Part shown: positions 6,729 through 14,943 of the stretch, piece by piece
Numbering within the stretch: the stretch's first letter is position 1
Layout of the letters: every line of letters begins with the position of its first letter
Made by a program: the position numbers and the translations under genes
NCBI GenBank assembly: GCA_039680785.1
Contig: JBDKSF010000087.1
Location: 1 to 32,631 of the forward strand
Direction of reading: 5' to 3'
Length of the DNA stretch: 32,631 nucleotides
DNA from: Candidatus Cloacimonas sp.
Lineage (GTDB): Bacteria; Cloacimonadota; Cloacimonadia; Cloacimonadales; Cloacimonadaceae
The notes under the pieces: generated by a model
The model's database searches: none
What the model was told of the DNA's origin: nothing
The model's input: the letters and a program-made list of their open reading frames with translations, nothing else

Positions 6729-6747
6729 GTTAATTTTTTTTGTGCCT
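6706..6747 (-). terminator. Intrinsic terminator after the small secreted protein gene
   Basis: Stem arms AGGCACA (6712-6718) and TGTGCCT (6741-6747) are followed, on the minus strand, by six T (6711-6706). It lies 50 nt past the stop at 6797. The loop (22 nt) is long, which lowers confidence. Confidence 0.5.
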
Positions 6748-6796
6748 GTTTAGCTGAGAACAACAGCAGTAAATTTATTGGGGCAATTTTCTATTC

Positions 6797-7348
6797 TCAT
6801 TCCTCATTAGAATCGGAAGACATCTTAGAATCAGCGGGAGGAATTATTGCTTGTGTTTCGGACTTCATTTCTGGGTTATTTTTATCCGGAAGGCGAAAAA
6901 GATCGGGAAAATAGGAATCGTAATAAAGCACCGTTAAACTATTATCATCAGCATACATTATATGCACTGTGCGGGTTGTGGATAAAAACCAAATCAACTG
7001 GCTTGTTTCTTCATCGTAATGATTATTTTTGCCATGCATTTCCTGCAGGGTTTTTAGAACATAAGCATCATCTTCTTCCGTGTTATTGGGATTATATTTG
7101 ATGAACCACCCGATCATTCTTCTCGTTGTCGGCTCTACGAAAACCAATATGGCATCTACAAAATTGCCTTCTTTAGGGTAGTAACGCACGAAATTATCGT
7201 TTAAGTTATTCGTATAAAAGTTACTTAAAGCAAGCAATGAATCTGCCTCTTCAATGGGAATGGCATAGCTTAAATTGAAAAGTCCGGTTTGAGCAGGCAG
7301 AGCTAAACTGCCAGCAATAAGGAATAGAAGGAAGATGATTTTTTTCAT
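6797..7348 (-). CDS. Hypothetical secreted protein
   Basis: I do not recognise this family. The chosen start (ATG 7348, 183 aa) gives a clear Sec signal peptide, MKKIIFLLFLIAGSLALPAQ, with probable cleavage near residue 19-21; an upstream in-frame ATG at 7408 would put 20 charged residues before it and was rejected. The mature part is mixed alpha/beta with patches such as EEADSLLALSNFYTNNLND, FVEPTTRRMIGWFIKYNP and STTRTVHIMYADDNSLTVLY, and ends in a polar, acidic tail rich in Ser, Asp and Glu. No Cys follows the signal peptide, so it is not a lipoprotein. It is probably periplasmic or exported. It has its own terminator. Confidence 0.7.
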   Translation of the reverse strand: MKKIIFLLFLIAGSLALPAQTGLFNLSYAIPIEEADSLLALSNFYTNNLNDNFVRYYPKEGNFVDAILVFVEPTTRRMIGWFIKYNPNNTEEDDAYVLKTLQEMHGKNNHYDEETSQLIWFLSTTRTVHIMYADDNSLTVLYYDSYFPDLFRLPDKNNPEMKSETQAIIPPADSKMSSDSNEE

Positions 7349-7560
7349 AATGCAGTCCCTTTTTTTTATTAATGCCACTTTAAATGGAGGTTGGAGAAAG
7401 TCAATCAAAATCTGCTACTTTCAGAATTGCCACACGATTGAACTTATAGAAAAAATTATCGCAGCTATAAGACAAGAATAGTCCCAAGCTGAACAGGATG
7501 AGAGAAATATAAGGACATTTTTATGGGCGCCATTTATTACTTTGCCAAATTTCCAAACTC

Positions 7561-7576
7561 GGCTATATTTATAGCC
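7561..7576. repeat. 16-bp palindrome past the chaperone stop
   Basis: GGCTATA-TT-TATAGCC forms a perfect 7-bp stem 28 nt beyond the stop of the PpiD-like gene (minus strand). No T run follows on the minus strand, so its role as a terminator is doubtful. Confidence 0.3.
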
Positions 7577-7603
7577 ACGGAAGTCCTTCTGATCTTTATA
7601 TCG

Positions 7604-9064
7604 TTATAACTTTATGGGAATCAGCAGTTCGTAAAAATCCTTCCGGTTATCGATTATCTGAATTTTATTGCGTTGTTCAATATACCATTTATTCAAATGA
7701 TCTTCTTGAAGTTCTTCTTCGGCGGCAGCGATGATTTTTGCCTTATCTTTTTCCCAGACAGATAAATCAGGATGTTCTCGCTTGGTCACCAAAGCAAGAT
7801 ACCAGTGTTTATCATTTTCAATAAACGGAGTGAAAGAGCCAACAGGAGTATTTAAAATTGCTTCATTGAGAGCGGGAATTTTGCCTAAAGGTTTTATTTC
7901 GCCGTTGGCAAGCACTTTTTCCGCTTCAATAATGGCGATGCTATCTCTGGCAGCTGCCTGTAAATATGTTTCGGGAGTTTCTTTTTGCTTAAAATCCTGC
8001 ACATAATTTTCCATAGCCAACATTCGCTTAGCCCGAGTGGCTTTGATGGTCATTTCTTGTTTTTTAAGCTCAAAATCAATATAATATTCCGGTATTTCAC
8101 TTCTTAGTTCCAGCACCAAAATATCGCCAGTGGGAGCATAATAAATATCGGGAATTGAACCAATCGGATTTTGGAAAGCAAAAGAAATCAAATTGGGAGC
8201 TCTCCCTACGAGCGGAATTATTTGATCCTGTGCATTAAAATAGGGGGTTTCTTCAATAGAAATGTTCATTTCGGTAGCTGCTTTTTGCAAACCGATTTCT
8301 TTGGCTCTATTAAATAAAGCAGTGCTCTGAGCTTTATTTTCTTGTGCCTTAGTGGCAGAATTCTCCATTTTACTTAGGTTTCCGGCGAACCGGGCGATTA
8401 AATAGCTGCGTCCATTTTGGCGTTTGAATTCTTCCTTATGAGCATCATAAAATTCTCTCGCTTCATCTTCTGTGGCATTTATTTGGGTGAGCTCATTATA
8501 ATTAAAATAAATAATTTGGGCGTCTGCATAGTCATTATTATATAGCCAAGTTTTTTGGACGCTGTCCGGATTTGCTTTAACTTCGGATTTTATGGTTTTG
8601 ATCAATTTATTGTAGCTGTATAGTTCACGCACATAACTAATTACTTGGTTTTTGAAATCGGGATGATCTTTTAATGCCTGTTCATATTTGGTTTTATCAA
8701 ATTTGCCGTTGCTTTGGAAATCCTTCAGTTGTTTTATTTCAGCAGGAATGTTTTTCTTAATTTCTGCTTCCAGCTCAGCATCGGTCACTTTTATTTTGCC
8801 GGCTTTGATCGCCTGGTCATAAACATATATCCCAACCAGTTCTTCCCAGTATTGATTGTTCAATTTAATGCTATCTTGCTTGGTTAGAGTCCTGCCTTTT
8901 CCGTAATACTGTAAATAAGCTTTAAAACCATCATTGAAGTTTTTGTAGCTGTATTCTCTATCACCAATTTTACCGACTACGGCTTTTGGGTCTGGCTTGG
9001 CAGCCATCAGGGCAAGTGTCCACAACAGACATATTATTATTATACTCGGAATTTTGTATTTCAC
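7604..9064 (-). CDS. PpiD/SurA-like periplasmic chaperone (parvulin family)
   Basis: This 486-aa protein starts with a hydrophobic signal (MKYKIPSIIIICLLWTLALM, cut near AAKPDP or kept as an anchor). VVGKIGDREYSYKNFNDGF and the helical stretch to about residue 170 (ELVGIYVYDQAIKAGKIKV, DAELEAEIKKN) match the SurA-N/PpiD chaperone domain. The parvulin part seems reduced: only a C-terminal-half pattern like FAFQNPIGSIPDIYYAPTGD (around 292-311) is recognisable. The last 150 residues are again helical. It should help outer-membrane or secreted proteins fold in the periplasm; proline isomerase activity is uncertain. GAGGAG precedes the ATG. It stands alone, preceded by a palindrome with a T run. 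Confidence 0.75.
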   Translation of the reverse strand: MKYKIPSIIIICLLWTLALMAAKPDPKAVVGKIGDREYSYKNFNDGFKAYLQYYGKGRTLTKQDSIKLNNQYWEELVGIYVYDQAIKAGKIKVTDAELEAEIKKNIPAEIKQLKDFQSNGKFDKTKYEQALKDHPDFKNQVISYVRELYSYNKLIKTIKSEVKANPDSVQKTWLYNNDYADAQIIYFNYNELTQINATEDEAREFYDAHKEEFKRQNGRSYLIARFAGNLSKMENSATKAQENKAQSTALFNRAKEIGLQKAATEMNISIEETPYFNAQDQIIPLVGRAPNLISFAFQNPIGSIPDIYYAPTGDILVLELRSEIPEYYIDFELKKQEMTIKATRAKRMLAMENYVQDFKQKETPETYLQAAARDSIAIIEAEKVLANGEIKPLGKIPALNEAILNTPVGSFTPFIENDKHWYLALVTKREHPDLSVWEKDKAKIIAAAEEELQEDHLNKWYIEQRNKIQIIDNRKDFYELLIPIKL

Positions 9065-9075
9065 TTTTCACTCCT

Positions 9076-9100
9076 CAAAAAAACAAGAACAGAATCTGTT
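9076..9100 (-). promoter_or_regulatory. Palindrome plus T7 in the leader of the chaperone gene
   Basis: GAACAGA-A-TCTGTTC (9086-9100) is a perfect 15-bp palindrome. On the minus strand it is followed after TTG by seven T (9082-9076), and then directly by the ribosome binding site GAGGAG and the ATG at 9064. It could be an operator or a leader terminator/attenuator. The minus strand above it holds no gene until the terminated one at 9654. Confidence 0.35.
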
Positions 9101-9355
9101 CCTAATAACAATACTTTTTATGGGTGCATTTACTGCAAGAAAAAAGTGACGCAGGGTCTGATAAGCAAGCATTCATCCCATCTCTGAACACTTTTTTAGT
9201 GCATCAATGACAAAGCAAAAACAGGAGCATCCACATAAAGGCAGATAATTCACGGCAGTTTAGCCCAAACAATGCAGCGGGAATATGTTTCCCAGCCATT
9301 TGCCTCCATGCTAACTCTTGGGAATTAGCTAATTGCTTGTCACACAGAGGAATCT

Positions 9356-9429
9356 TTAACGACCCAGTAACACTGCCGTAACACTGCTCTTATTTCGTTA
9401 CGGAATTGTTACTGATGCGTTACAGAGTT
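9356..9429. repeat. 11-bp period GTAAC/GTTAC array with inverted halves
   Basis: GTAAC starts at 9367 and 9378 (a weaker TTAAC at 9356), and its complement GTTAC at 9397, 9408 and 9419, each exactly 11 bp apart within its half. The first two blocks are gtaacactgcc and gtaacactgct. The halves are separated by 8 bp and form an inverted repeat: 9365-9382 pairs with 9397-9414 at 16 of 18 positions. No T run follows. Confidence 0.8.
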
Positions 9430-9550
9430 ATAAAGCTAAATCGCGTGTGACAAGTAAGGACTTTCTCTGCCCTTCACTTTTGGGCGATGGAATAATGCCT
9501 CGGTAGAGAATAAAAGCAAATTCAGAAGGACTAAAAAAAATAGCAAAACG

Positions 9551-9585
9551 AGAAAAAAGAAACCCCGCTTTATTTGCGGGGTTTC
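9551..9585 (-). terminator. Strong intrinsic terminator of the secreted protein gene
   Basis: A perfect 10-bp stem GAAACCCCGC (9559-9568) / GCGGGGTTTC (9576-9585) with a 7-nt AT loop is followed, on the minus strand, by six T then CT (9558-9551). It ends the transcript of the gene that stops at 9654. Confidence 0.92.
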
Positions 9586-9653
9586 TTACTGTTGGTTTAT
9601 TAACTTTTAGTAGCTTTTTTTAAGATAGAGTTTTCTCAACTCTTGCTACCTAT

Positions 9654-12461
9654 TTATTTGGACAGTAGCATTTTACGCGTAATACTCTTGCCGACATTGG
9701 TTACCCGGTAAAAATATAATCCGCTGGCGACTGTCTGATTGTTATCGTCCATACCGTTCCAAACAATCTTCTGATTGCCGGCATTCATATTGCCGTTCAC
9801 TAAAGTCCGAATCAATTGTCCTTTCAGGTTGTAAACCTTTACGCTGGTAGGTCCGCTTTCAGGTAAACTGAAGTGGATGGTAGTTTCGGGATTGAAAGGA
9901 TTAGGATAGTTCTTTGCATCCAGAACTATAGTTGGAAGAATGGGATCTTCTCCGGCTTGGCCACCCATAACAATCGGACGAATCATAATTTCACCGTTAG
10001 TTACAGGTTCCCAATTGGTGGAAATCTTTTTGTAGCTGAAGCCGTTAGAACTGGTATCCAAACCAATCTTGCAGGCATTTGTAGTTTCCAAAATACCTAC
10101 ATAGAAGGGGGCATCCGTAAATTGAGCTACAGTTGGCAGGGCAATATAATTCCACCCTTGAACTATGGAAGCAAGAGGATATTGATATTGAACAATTGCT
10201 TGTCCACCGGGTGTTTCACCTGTTCCACTGGCGTCAAAAACACGCACAATTATAGGTGCAGTACCAATTGAATCGACATATACTTTAATATAACTTACAC
10301 TGAATTGACCAGAACGAGAGAATTTAACTGCCATTTGCTTGGCGGCTCCAACGCTGAAGCCAAGTTCGGAGGTTCCATCATCATGATGTAATTCGAAGTA
10401 ATTTTCTGGTAATACGAATATAGTAATAGTATTGGAAGCGCTGGATTCGTTTGTTCCATACATTGCTGTTACATAGTAAGTGTGTGTTCCACCGGCTACA
10501 TTAGCATCAGTGTAAGTTAATACATCGCCATTTACCTGGGCAAGATATTCGCTGTCACGATAAATCTTGTAGGCAGTTACTTCGCGGTCGCGAGTGGGTT
10601 CATTATAACCAACGCCCAAAGTGCCTTCGGCAAAAGTATCGTTCATAGGAAGCTCGCCAAGTACATATTCTTTACCATTGGCATCAGCAACATAAACTTG
10701 AATATTCCAATTGTAGGTAAGCGTTGCACTTTGTTGAATAAGAGTTCCCCAAACGCCATTAAAACGAATCATATTTCCGTAGCCATCAATTTGAGGTCCG
10801 GCATCACAACCGGCAGGAAAACCACCTGTTGTATTGCAACGGAAACCGGCCCAGACAGCAGTTCCCGAAGGAATAGTGTAAGGAGTGGTAAGAATAACTT
10901 CATTCCAGCCATCTTCGGTGATTGTGCTTACGGGCTGATCATAAACCATGACGCCTGAAGCACCAGTCCAAATACGGACTGAATAAGAACACATTGAAGT
11001 GGGCTCGGCTGGAACAAATTTAATCTTAGTAATATTCATTCCCACATAAGGATAGATACTGTTCGTATCACCCAGGGGATCCCATTTGGCAGCTACATCA
11101 AAATCAGCAGCGGCATCGGTTCCGATGGCATTGGCAGAGGGATCTCCACAATAATAAATCCAGCCCTCTTCTCCGCCACCACCGCCACTACCGGGAGCAG
11201 CCCAGGTAAGGGAAACTGAATTTTCGGAAACGGTTCCTTCCAGATTTTCAGGTGCAGCCACGATGATGTCGTTATAAATCTTGAAATCGTCAATGCGGAT
11301 ACCTGTTCCACTGGGAGTATCAGCATCGGATTTGAAAAACCAACGGAAGATAGCTGTCTGGCCATGATAATTAGTGATATAACCATCGAGAGAATAGCCC
11401 TCAATCATAGAAGTCCAAACAGTAGGTGCATCACTGTAAACATAATTGTTTCCATTCGGATCGTCATTAGGGTTACTCATATAATGCCAGCTAACTCCGT
11501 TATTTACAGAAAATTCCCAACCCCAGTAATCTACATCAGGGAAAGTATTAGGATCGGTAAAACTACCCATAACCATAAAGTCAGCGCGAATATCTCCACT
11601 TGTGGGTAATGTAATGGGTGGGCTTACTAAATAATTCATCATATTAATGTTATAGCTACCTGAAGCATTCTGATTGATCATACAATGTGTGGGTGAAGGA
11701 GCTGTTGTATCGGTTCCCAGATTCCAAATATCCCCGCCTTGGGGAACTAATGAAGTCCAAGTCATTTGACCATCATCCACTCCATTATTGCTATATCCGC
11801 CAACACTGATATCATCTACCATCATTCCAAACATTGCAGGTGCGTCACTTGTGCAGTAGGCAGGATCGGAAGCAAAGGCAAAACGAATTTTCACGCTTTG
11901 GCCAACATACGCACTAAGGTCAAAAGTGGCTGTAGTCCATTCACGGACACCACCCCAACCAGGTATGCCTGCACCTTCACCATGTTCAAAACCGAAAGAA
12001 TAAGCAGAGGTCATATCATAAGTGGGGGTTCCAGTTATGGGGGTCCAGGTAGTTCCTCCATTCGTGGAAATTCTTACATTGCAAGCATCCCATCCAGTAT
12101 AAGGAGCAGTTGCTCCGGTAGGGCTTTCCAAATTGTGACGAAGTTTGAAAGTTAAAGTGGCATTGGCAGCGGTCAAAGTCCGTGCCGGGGTATCCAAAAC
12201 AAGATATTGATGATTGTAATAACCACCAATATTGGCTCCCTGAGCAAGTGCGGGATCTCCCATCCACCAGACATTTCCTTGAGTTCCGCCAGCATTATAA
12301 ATATGCCAATTATTAGGAGACACGGCACCGTCATAGTGGGTCCAACCAGTGGCTCCAGATTCAAAATCCTCGCTATAAGCAACTACTTCATAGCGGCTGC
12401 CATTTGCAAAGATGGCTGTAATGAATGTAAGGGCTAAGATGATCAGCCAATACTTTTTCAT
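9654..12461 (-). CDS. Large secreted protein: adhesin-like/Fn3 domains with C-terminal sorting domain
   Basis: The 935-aa product is exported and probably surface-exposed. A signal peptide (MKKYWLIILALTFITAIFA) is followed by a choice-of-anchor/cleaved-adhesin-like sandwich (about 30-220: YSEDFESGATGWTHYDGAV, VWWMGD, QYLVLDTP). A second similar jelly-roll domain (about 230-400), an Fn3 module (about 402-425, VSLTWAAPGSGGGGGEEGW with a glycine insert), a third sandwich and another Fn3-like segment come next. The end, NYPNPFNPETTIHFSLPESG through NAGNQKIVWNGMDDNNQTVASGLYFYR, is a FlgD-Ig/T9SS-like sorting domain. Start is supported by AAGGAGGATCA-ATG. No protease catalytic motif is seen. Monocistronic, with a strong terminator. 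Confidence 0.85.
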   Translation of the reverse strand: MKKYWLIILALTFITAIFANGSRYEVVAYSEDFESGATGWTHYDGAVSPNNWHIYNAGGTQGNVWWMGDPALAQGANIGGYYNHQYLVLDTPARTLTAANATLTFKLRHNLESPTGATAPYTGWDACNVRISTNGGTTWTPITGTPTYDMTSAYSFGFEHGEGAGIPGWGGVREWTTATFDLSAYVGQSVKIRFAFASDPAYCTSDAPAMFGMMVDDISVGGYSNNGVDDGQMTWTSLVPQGGDIWNLGTDTTAPSPTHCMINQNASGSYNINMMNYLVSPPITLPTSGDIRADFMVMGSFTDPNTFPDVDYWGWEFSVNNGVSWHYMSNPNDDPNGNNYVYSDAPTVWTSMIEGYSLDGYITNYHGQTAIFRWFFKSDADTPSGTGIRIDDFKIYNDIIVAAPENLEGTVSENSVSLTWAAPGSGGGGGEEGWIYYCGDPSANAIGTDAAADFDVAAKWDPLGDTNSIYPYVGMNITKIKFVPAEPTSMCSYSVRIWTGASGVMVYDQPVSTITEDGWNEVILTTPYTIPSGTAVWAGFRCNTTGGFPAGCDAGPQIDGYGNMIRFNGVWGTLIQQSATLTYNWNIQVYVADANGKEYVLGELPMNDTFAEGTLGVGYNEPTRDREVTAYKIYRDSEYLAQVNGDVLTYTDANVAGGTHTYYVTAMYGTNESSASNTITIFVLPENYFELHHDDGTSELGFSVGAAKQMAVKFSRSGQFSVSYIKVYVDSIGTAPIIVRVFDASGTGETPGGQAIVQYQYPLASIVQGWNYIALPTVAQFTDAPFYVGILETTNACKIGLDTSSNGFSYKKISTNWEPVTNGEIMIRPIVMGGQAGEDPILPTIVLDAKNYPNPFNPETTIHFSLPESGPTSVKVYNLKGQLIRTLVNGNMNAGNQKIVWNGMDDNNQTVASGLYFYRVTNVGKSITRKMLLSK

Positions 12462-12783
12462 TGATCCTCCTTATAGATCAAATAATGTTCATTTTTTATT
12501 TGTATGTCTTAACCGCAGAGGGATGGCGAACATCGTGTCATTCTCTTCCAAAACCATCAATAAGTAACCCTTAAAAATACAGGTGATTATTCATTTAGCA
12601 AGTAGAGAACAACCAGACATCGTTCATCGAGCATAAATATCTGACCGGTTTTACTGCATACACTCTATATAATATAGGGAGACAAAATTATCACTCTCGG
12701 TGACAAACTTCATTTTCCTTTTTTTATAATATATTTCAAAGCCCTAAATCTGTCAATCACTTTTTACAGGCACACCGGATTTT
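12462..12783. other. 322-bp gap upstream of the large secreted protein gene
   Basis: No gene is supported. It should hold the promoter of the gene starting at 12461 and the 3' end of the ABC operon, but I find no convincing -35/-10 pair or terminator; only a 4-bp stem TCAC/GTGA near 12692-12704 and an AT palindrome CTATATAATATAG near 12666. Two segments, near 12524-12550 and 12606-12630, look like decayed copies of the GAACGACA...TGTCGTTC hairpin repeat. Confidence 0.4.
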
Positions 12784-14943
12784 TTAGGTGTATTGAAGAC
12801 GGTATAAGTCATAATACATTCCCTTTTTATCCAGCAGATCAAAATGGGAACCTTCTTCCACGATTTCACCTTTATGCAAAACTAAAATGCGGTCCACATT
12901 TTGAATGGTGGAAAGGCGATGGGCAATTATAATGGAAGTTCTACCCTTGATTACTTTATTTAAGGCGTCTTGAATTAACAGTTCCGTTTCAGTGTCGATA
13001 TTGGAAGTTGCTTCATCCAAAATAAAAATTTTAGGATCATAAGCCAAAACTCTGGCAAAAGCAATCAGCTGTCTTTGTCCCGTAGAAAGAGTTGCGCCTC
13101 TTTCCATAACTGGTTCGTAATAACCTTGAGGCAATTGACTGATGAATTTATCGGCATTTACATATTTGGAGACCCTGATAATTTCCTCGTCGCTAAGTTC
13201 TGTATTATTTAGAGCAATATTATCTTTGATATTGCCGGAGAAGAGGAAAACATCTTGTTGAACGATTCCGACATTTTTACGCAGGTCTGCCAAAGAATAA
13301 TTATGGATATCTTCACCGTCTATCAAAATTCTGCCTCTTTGGTAAGGATACATACCCAAAATCAAGTTTACAATGGATGTTTTACCGCTGCCTGTATGGC
13401 CTACGAGAGCTATTTTTTCTCCCGGCGCAACCTTGAAGGAGATATTCTTTAGTATCCATTCTTCTTCATTGTAGGCGAGCCACACATTTTCAAATTCTAT
13501 TTCGCCATCCAGTTTAATGTTTTTGTGTTTTTCTTCTCTATAATCATCAGGAGTCAACGCCAATAAATTAAATATTCTTTCAGCGCTTGCCATTGCGCTT
13601 TGCAAGAAGTTAAATTTTTCTGAAAAGTCATTTATGGGCTCAAAAAGTTTTTGAATATACTGGGTAAAAGCCATCAGCAGACCTATTGTGATAACATTTT
13701 GTAATATTTTGCCTCCTCCATACCAGATGATCAAGGCAACTGCAATTTGTGAAGATACATGAATGATAGGTCGGAAGAAGGCAAATAAGCGAATCTGTTT
13801 AACAGAGGCAAGATAGTATTTTTGATTGATGGAAGCAAAATTTTGGCGTTTATGAAAATACTGGTTGAAGAGTCGGATTATTTTTTGTCCTTCAATATGC
13901 TCTGCCAAAGTAGCATTTAGAACTGCAAGATGTTTACGCACTTCGCGATACACCACTCTGGTTTTTTTACGGAAGATAACAATCACCCAGATTACCAAGG
14001 GTAGGATACTGAAACTTACTATTGCCAGACGCCAATTCAATGCCAACATTAATATGACGATCGTGATGATTAAAACCACATCTTGGATAAGAGTTATCAC
14101 TCCTGAAGCCAGCATTTCATCTATAGCTCCGATATCGTTGGTAACTCGGGTTACCAATCTGCCAACGGGATTGGTATCAAAAAATTTAGTGGGCATTTTT
14201 TGCAAATGGGCAAAAACATCATGTCTTAAATCAGCCATCGCATTTTGGGAAAAATATGCCGTAAAAATCGTCTGAAAATAACTGGCTATAAAGCGTAAGA
14301 TAATAATTATCAAGAAGATAATAGCTAAAACCAGCAATTTTTCCGAGGCATCTGAACGAACTTCCAAGCGTTTATTATTCGGTATTTTTTTCAGCTCATC
14401 CTTGGGGACGGCAATCGTATTGGAATCAATTTTGAACCATCCGGAAAGTTTTGGTAGATTGGGATTTAGGTTTTCGGGAAGATACTGTTTCAGGATGTTC
14501 ATATTTTTATCTTTGGCAGTTATCAGATAAACCGTTTCTTCTTTTAAAATGCCTTTTACTTTCAATGCGTCCAGATCGGAGCGGTTAATTTTGTTCCTGT
14601 CTTTGGCATTGATAATCAGAAAGTGGTTATCGCCATAATGATATTCTTTTAGTTTAGTTTTTTGATAACGCTGGATAAAAGCTTGATAATCAGTTTGATT
14701 GGTAAAAACGGCAATTGATTTATCGGACACGATATAATCGTCAATGGCTGACCTTTGAATTAAGGGTATAATGACTTCAGCGGCAGAAATCACCATTAAA
14801 AAGACAAAAGAAAGAATAACCCTGTTTAGGTAGGGTTTCAAGTAATGCAGCATATTTCTGAAGAGTCGTCTATCGTAGAATTTGTTTTTCAGCTCATCTT
14901 CAAAATAAGCGCCTTGTCCTGAGTGACCTCCGCCACCATGCAT
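12784..14943 (-). CDS. ABC exporter half-transporter with inserted extracytoplasmic domain
   Basis: This ABC half-transporter (719 aa) pairs with the upstream gene. TM1 is about 41-62 and TM2 about 201-221; between them lies a roughly 125-residue soluble, charged insert (72-198), so it is much longer than the usual 580-600 aa. The nucleotide-binding domain has Walker A GHTGSGKT (515-522), Q-loop VQQD, a non-canonical signature LSTGQ (619-623), Walker B ILDE with catalytic Glu644, and H-loop His675. The N-terminus MHGGGGHSGQG is glycine-rich. The start overlaps the partner's stop by one base (TAATG), with GGAG upstream. An exporter of drugs, lipids or peptides in the inner membrane; substrate unknown. 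Confidence 0.9.
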   Translation of the reverse strand: MHGGGGHSGQGAYFEDELKNKFYDRRLFRNMLHYLKPYLNRVILSFVFLMVISAAEVIIPLIQRSAIDDYIVSDKSIAVFTNQTDYQAFIQRYQKTKLKEYHYGDNHFLIINAKDRNKINRSDLDALKVKGILKEETVYLITAKDKNMNILKQYLPENLNPNLPKLSGWFKIDSNTIAVPKDELKKIPNNKRLEVRSDASEKLLVLAIIFLIIIILRFIASYFQTIFTAYFSQNAMADLRHDVFAHLQKMPTKFFDTNPVGRLVTRVTNDIGAIDEMLASGVITLIQDVVLIITIVILMLALNWRLAIVSFSILPLVIWVIVIFRKKTRVVYREVRKHLAVLNATLAEHIEGQKIIRLFNQYFHKRQNFASINQKYYLASVKQIRLFAFFRPIIHVSSQIAVALIIWYGGGKILQNVITIGLLMAFTQYIQKLFEPINDFSEKFNFLQSAMASAERIFNLLALTPDDYREEKHKNIKLDGEIEFENVWLAYNEEEWILKNISFKVAPGEKIALVGHTGSGKTSIVNLILGMYPYQRGRILIDGEDIHNYSLADLRKNVGIVQQDVFLFSGNIKDNIALNNTELSDEEIIRVSKYVNADKFISQLPQGYYEPVMERGATLSTGQRQLIAFARVLAYDPKIFILDEATSNIDTETELLIQDALNKVIKGRTSIIIAHRLSTIQNVDRILVLHKGEIVEEGSHFDLLDKKGMYYDLYRLQYT

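Larger units (their letters stand above)
9065..9653. other. 589-bp gap between the secreted protein and chaperone genes
   Basis: No gene is supported. It contains the leader palindrome (9086-9100), the 11-bp GTTAC/GTAAC array (9356-9429), and the strong terminator at 9551-9585. Bases 9101-9355 show nothing I can name. Confidence 0.6.

Noticed and set aside
6975-6984. TTGTGGATAA, a perfect DnaA-box-like sequence
   Set aside because: It is a single copy inside the coding region of the small secreted protein, with no cluster of boxes and no dnaA or dnaN gene.
9654-12461. Gingipain-type protease
   Set aside because: The sandwich and sorting domains resemble those attached to such enzymes, but no catalytic Cys/His segment is present in the 935 residues.
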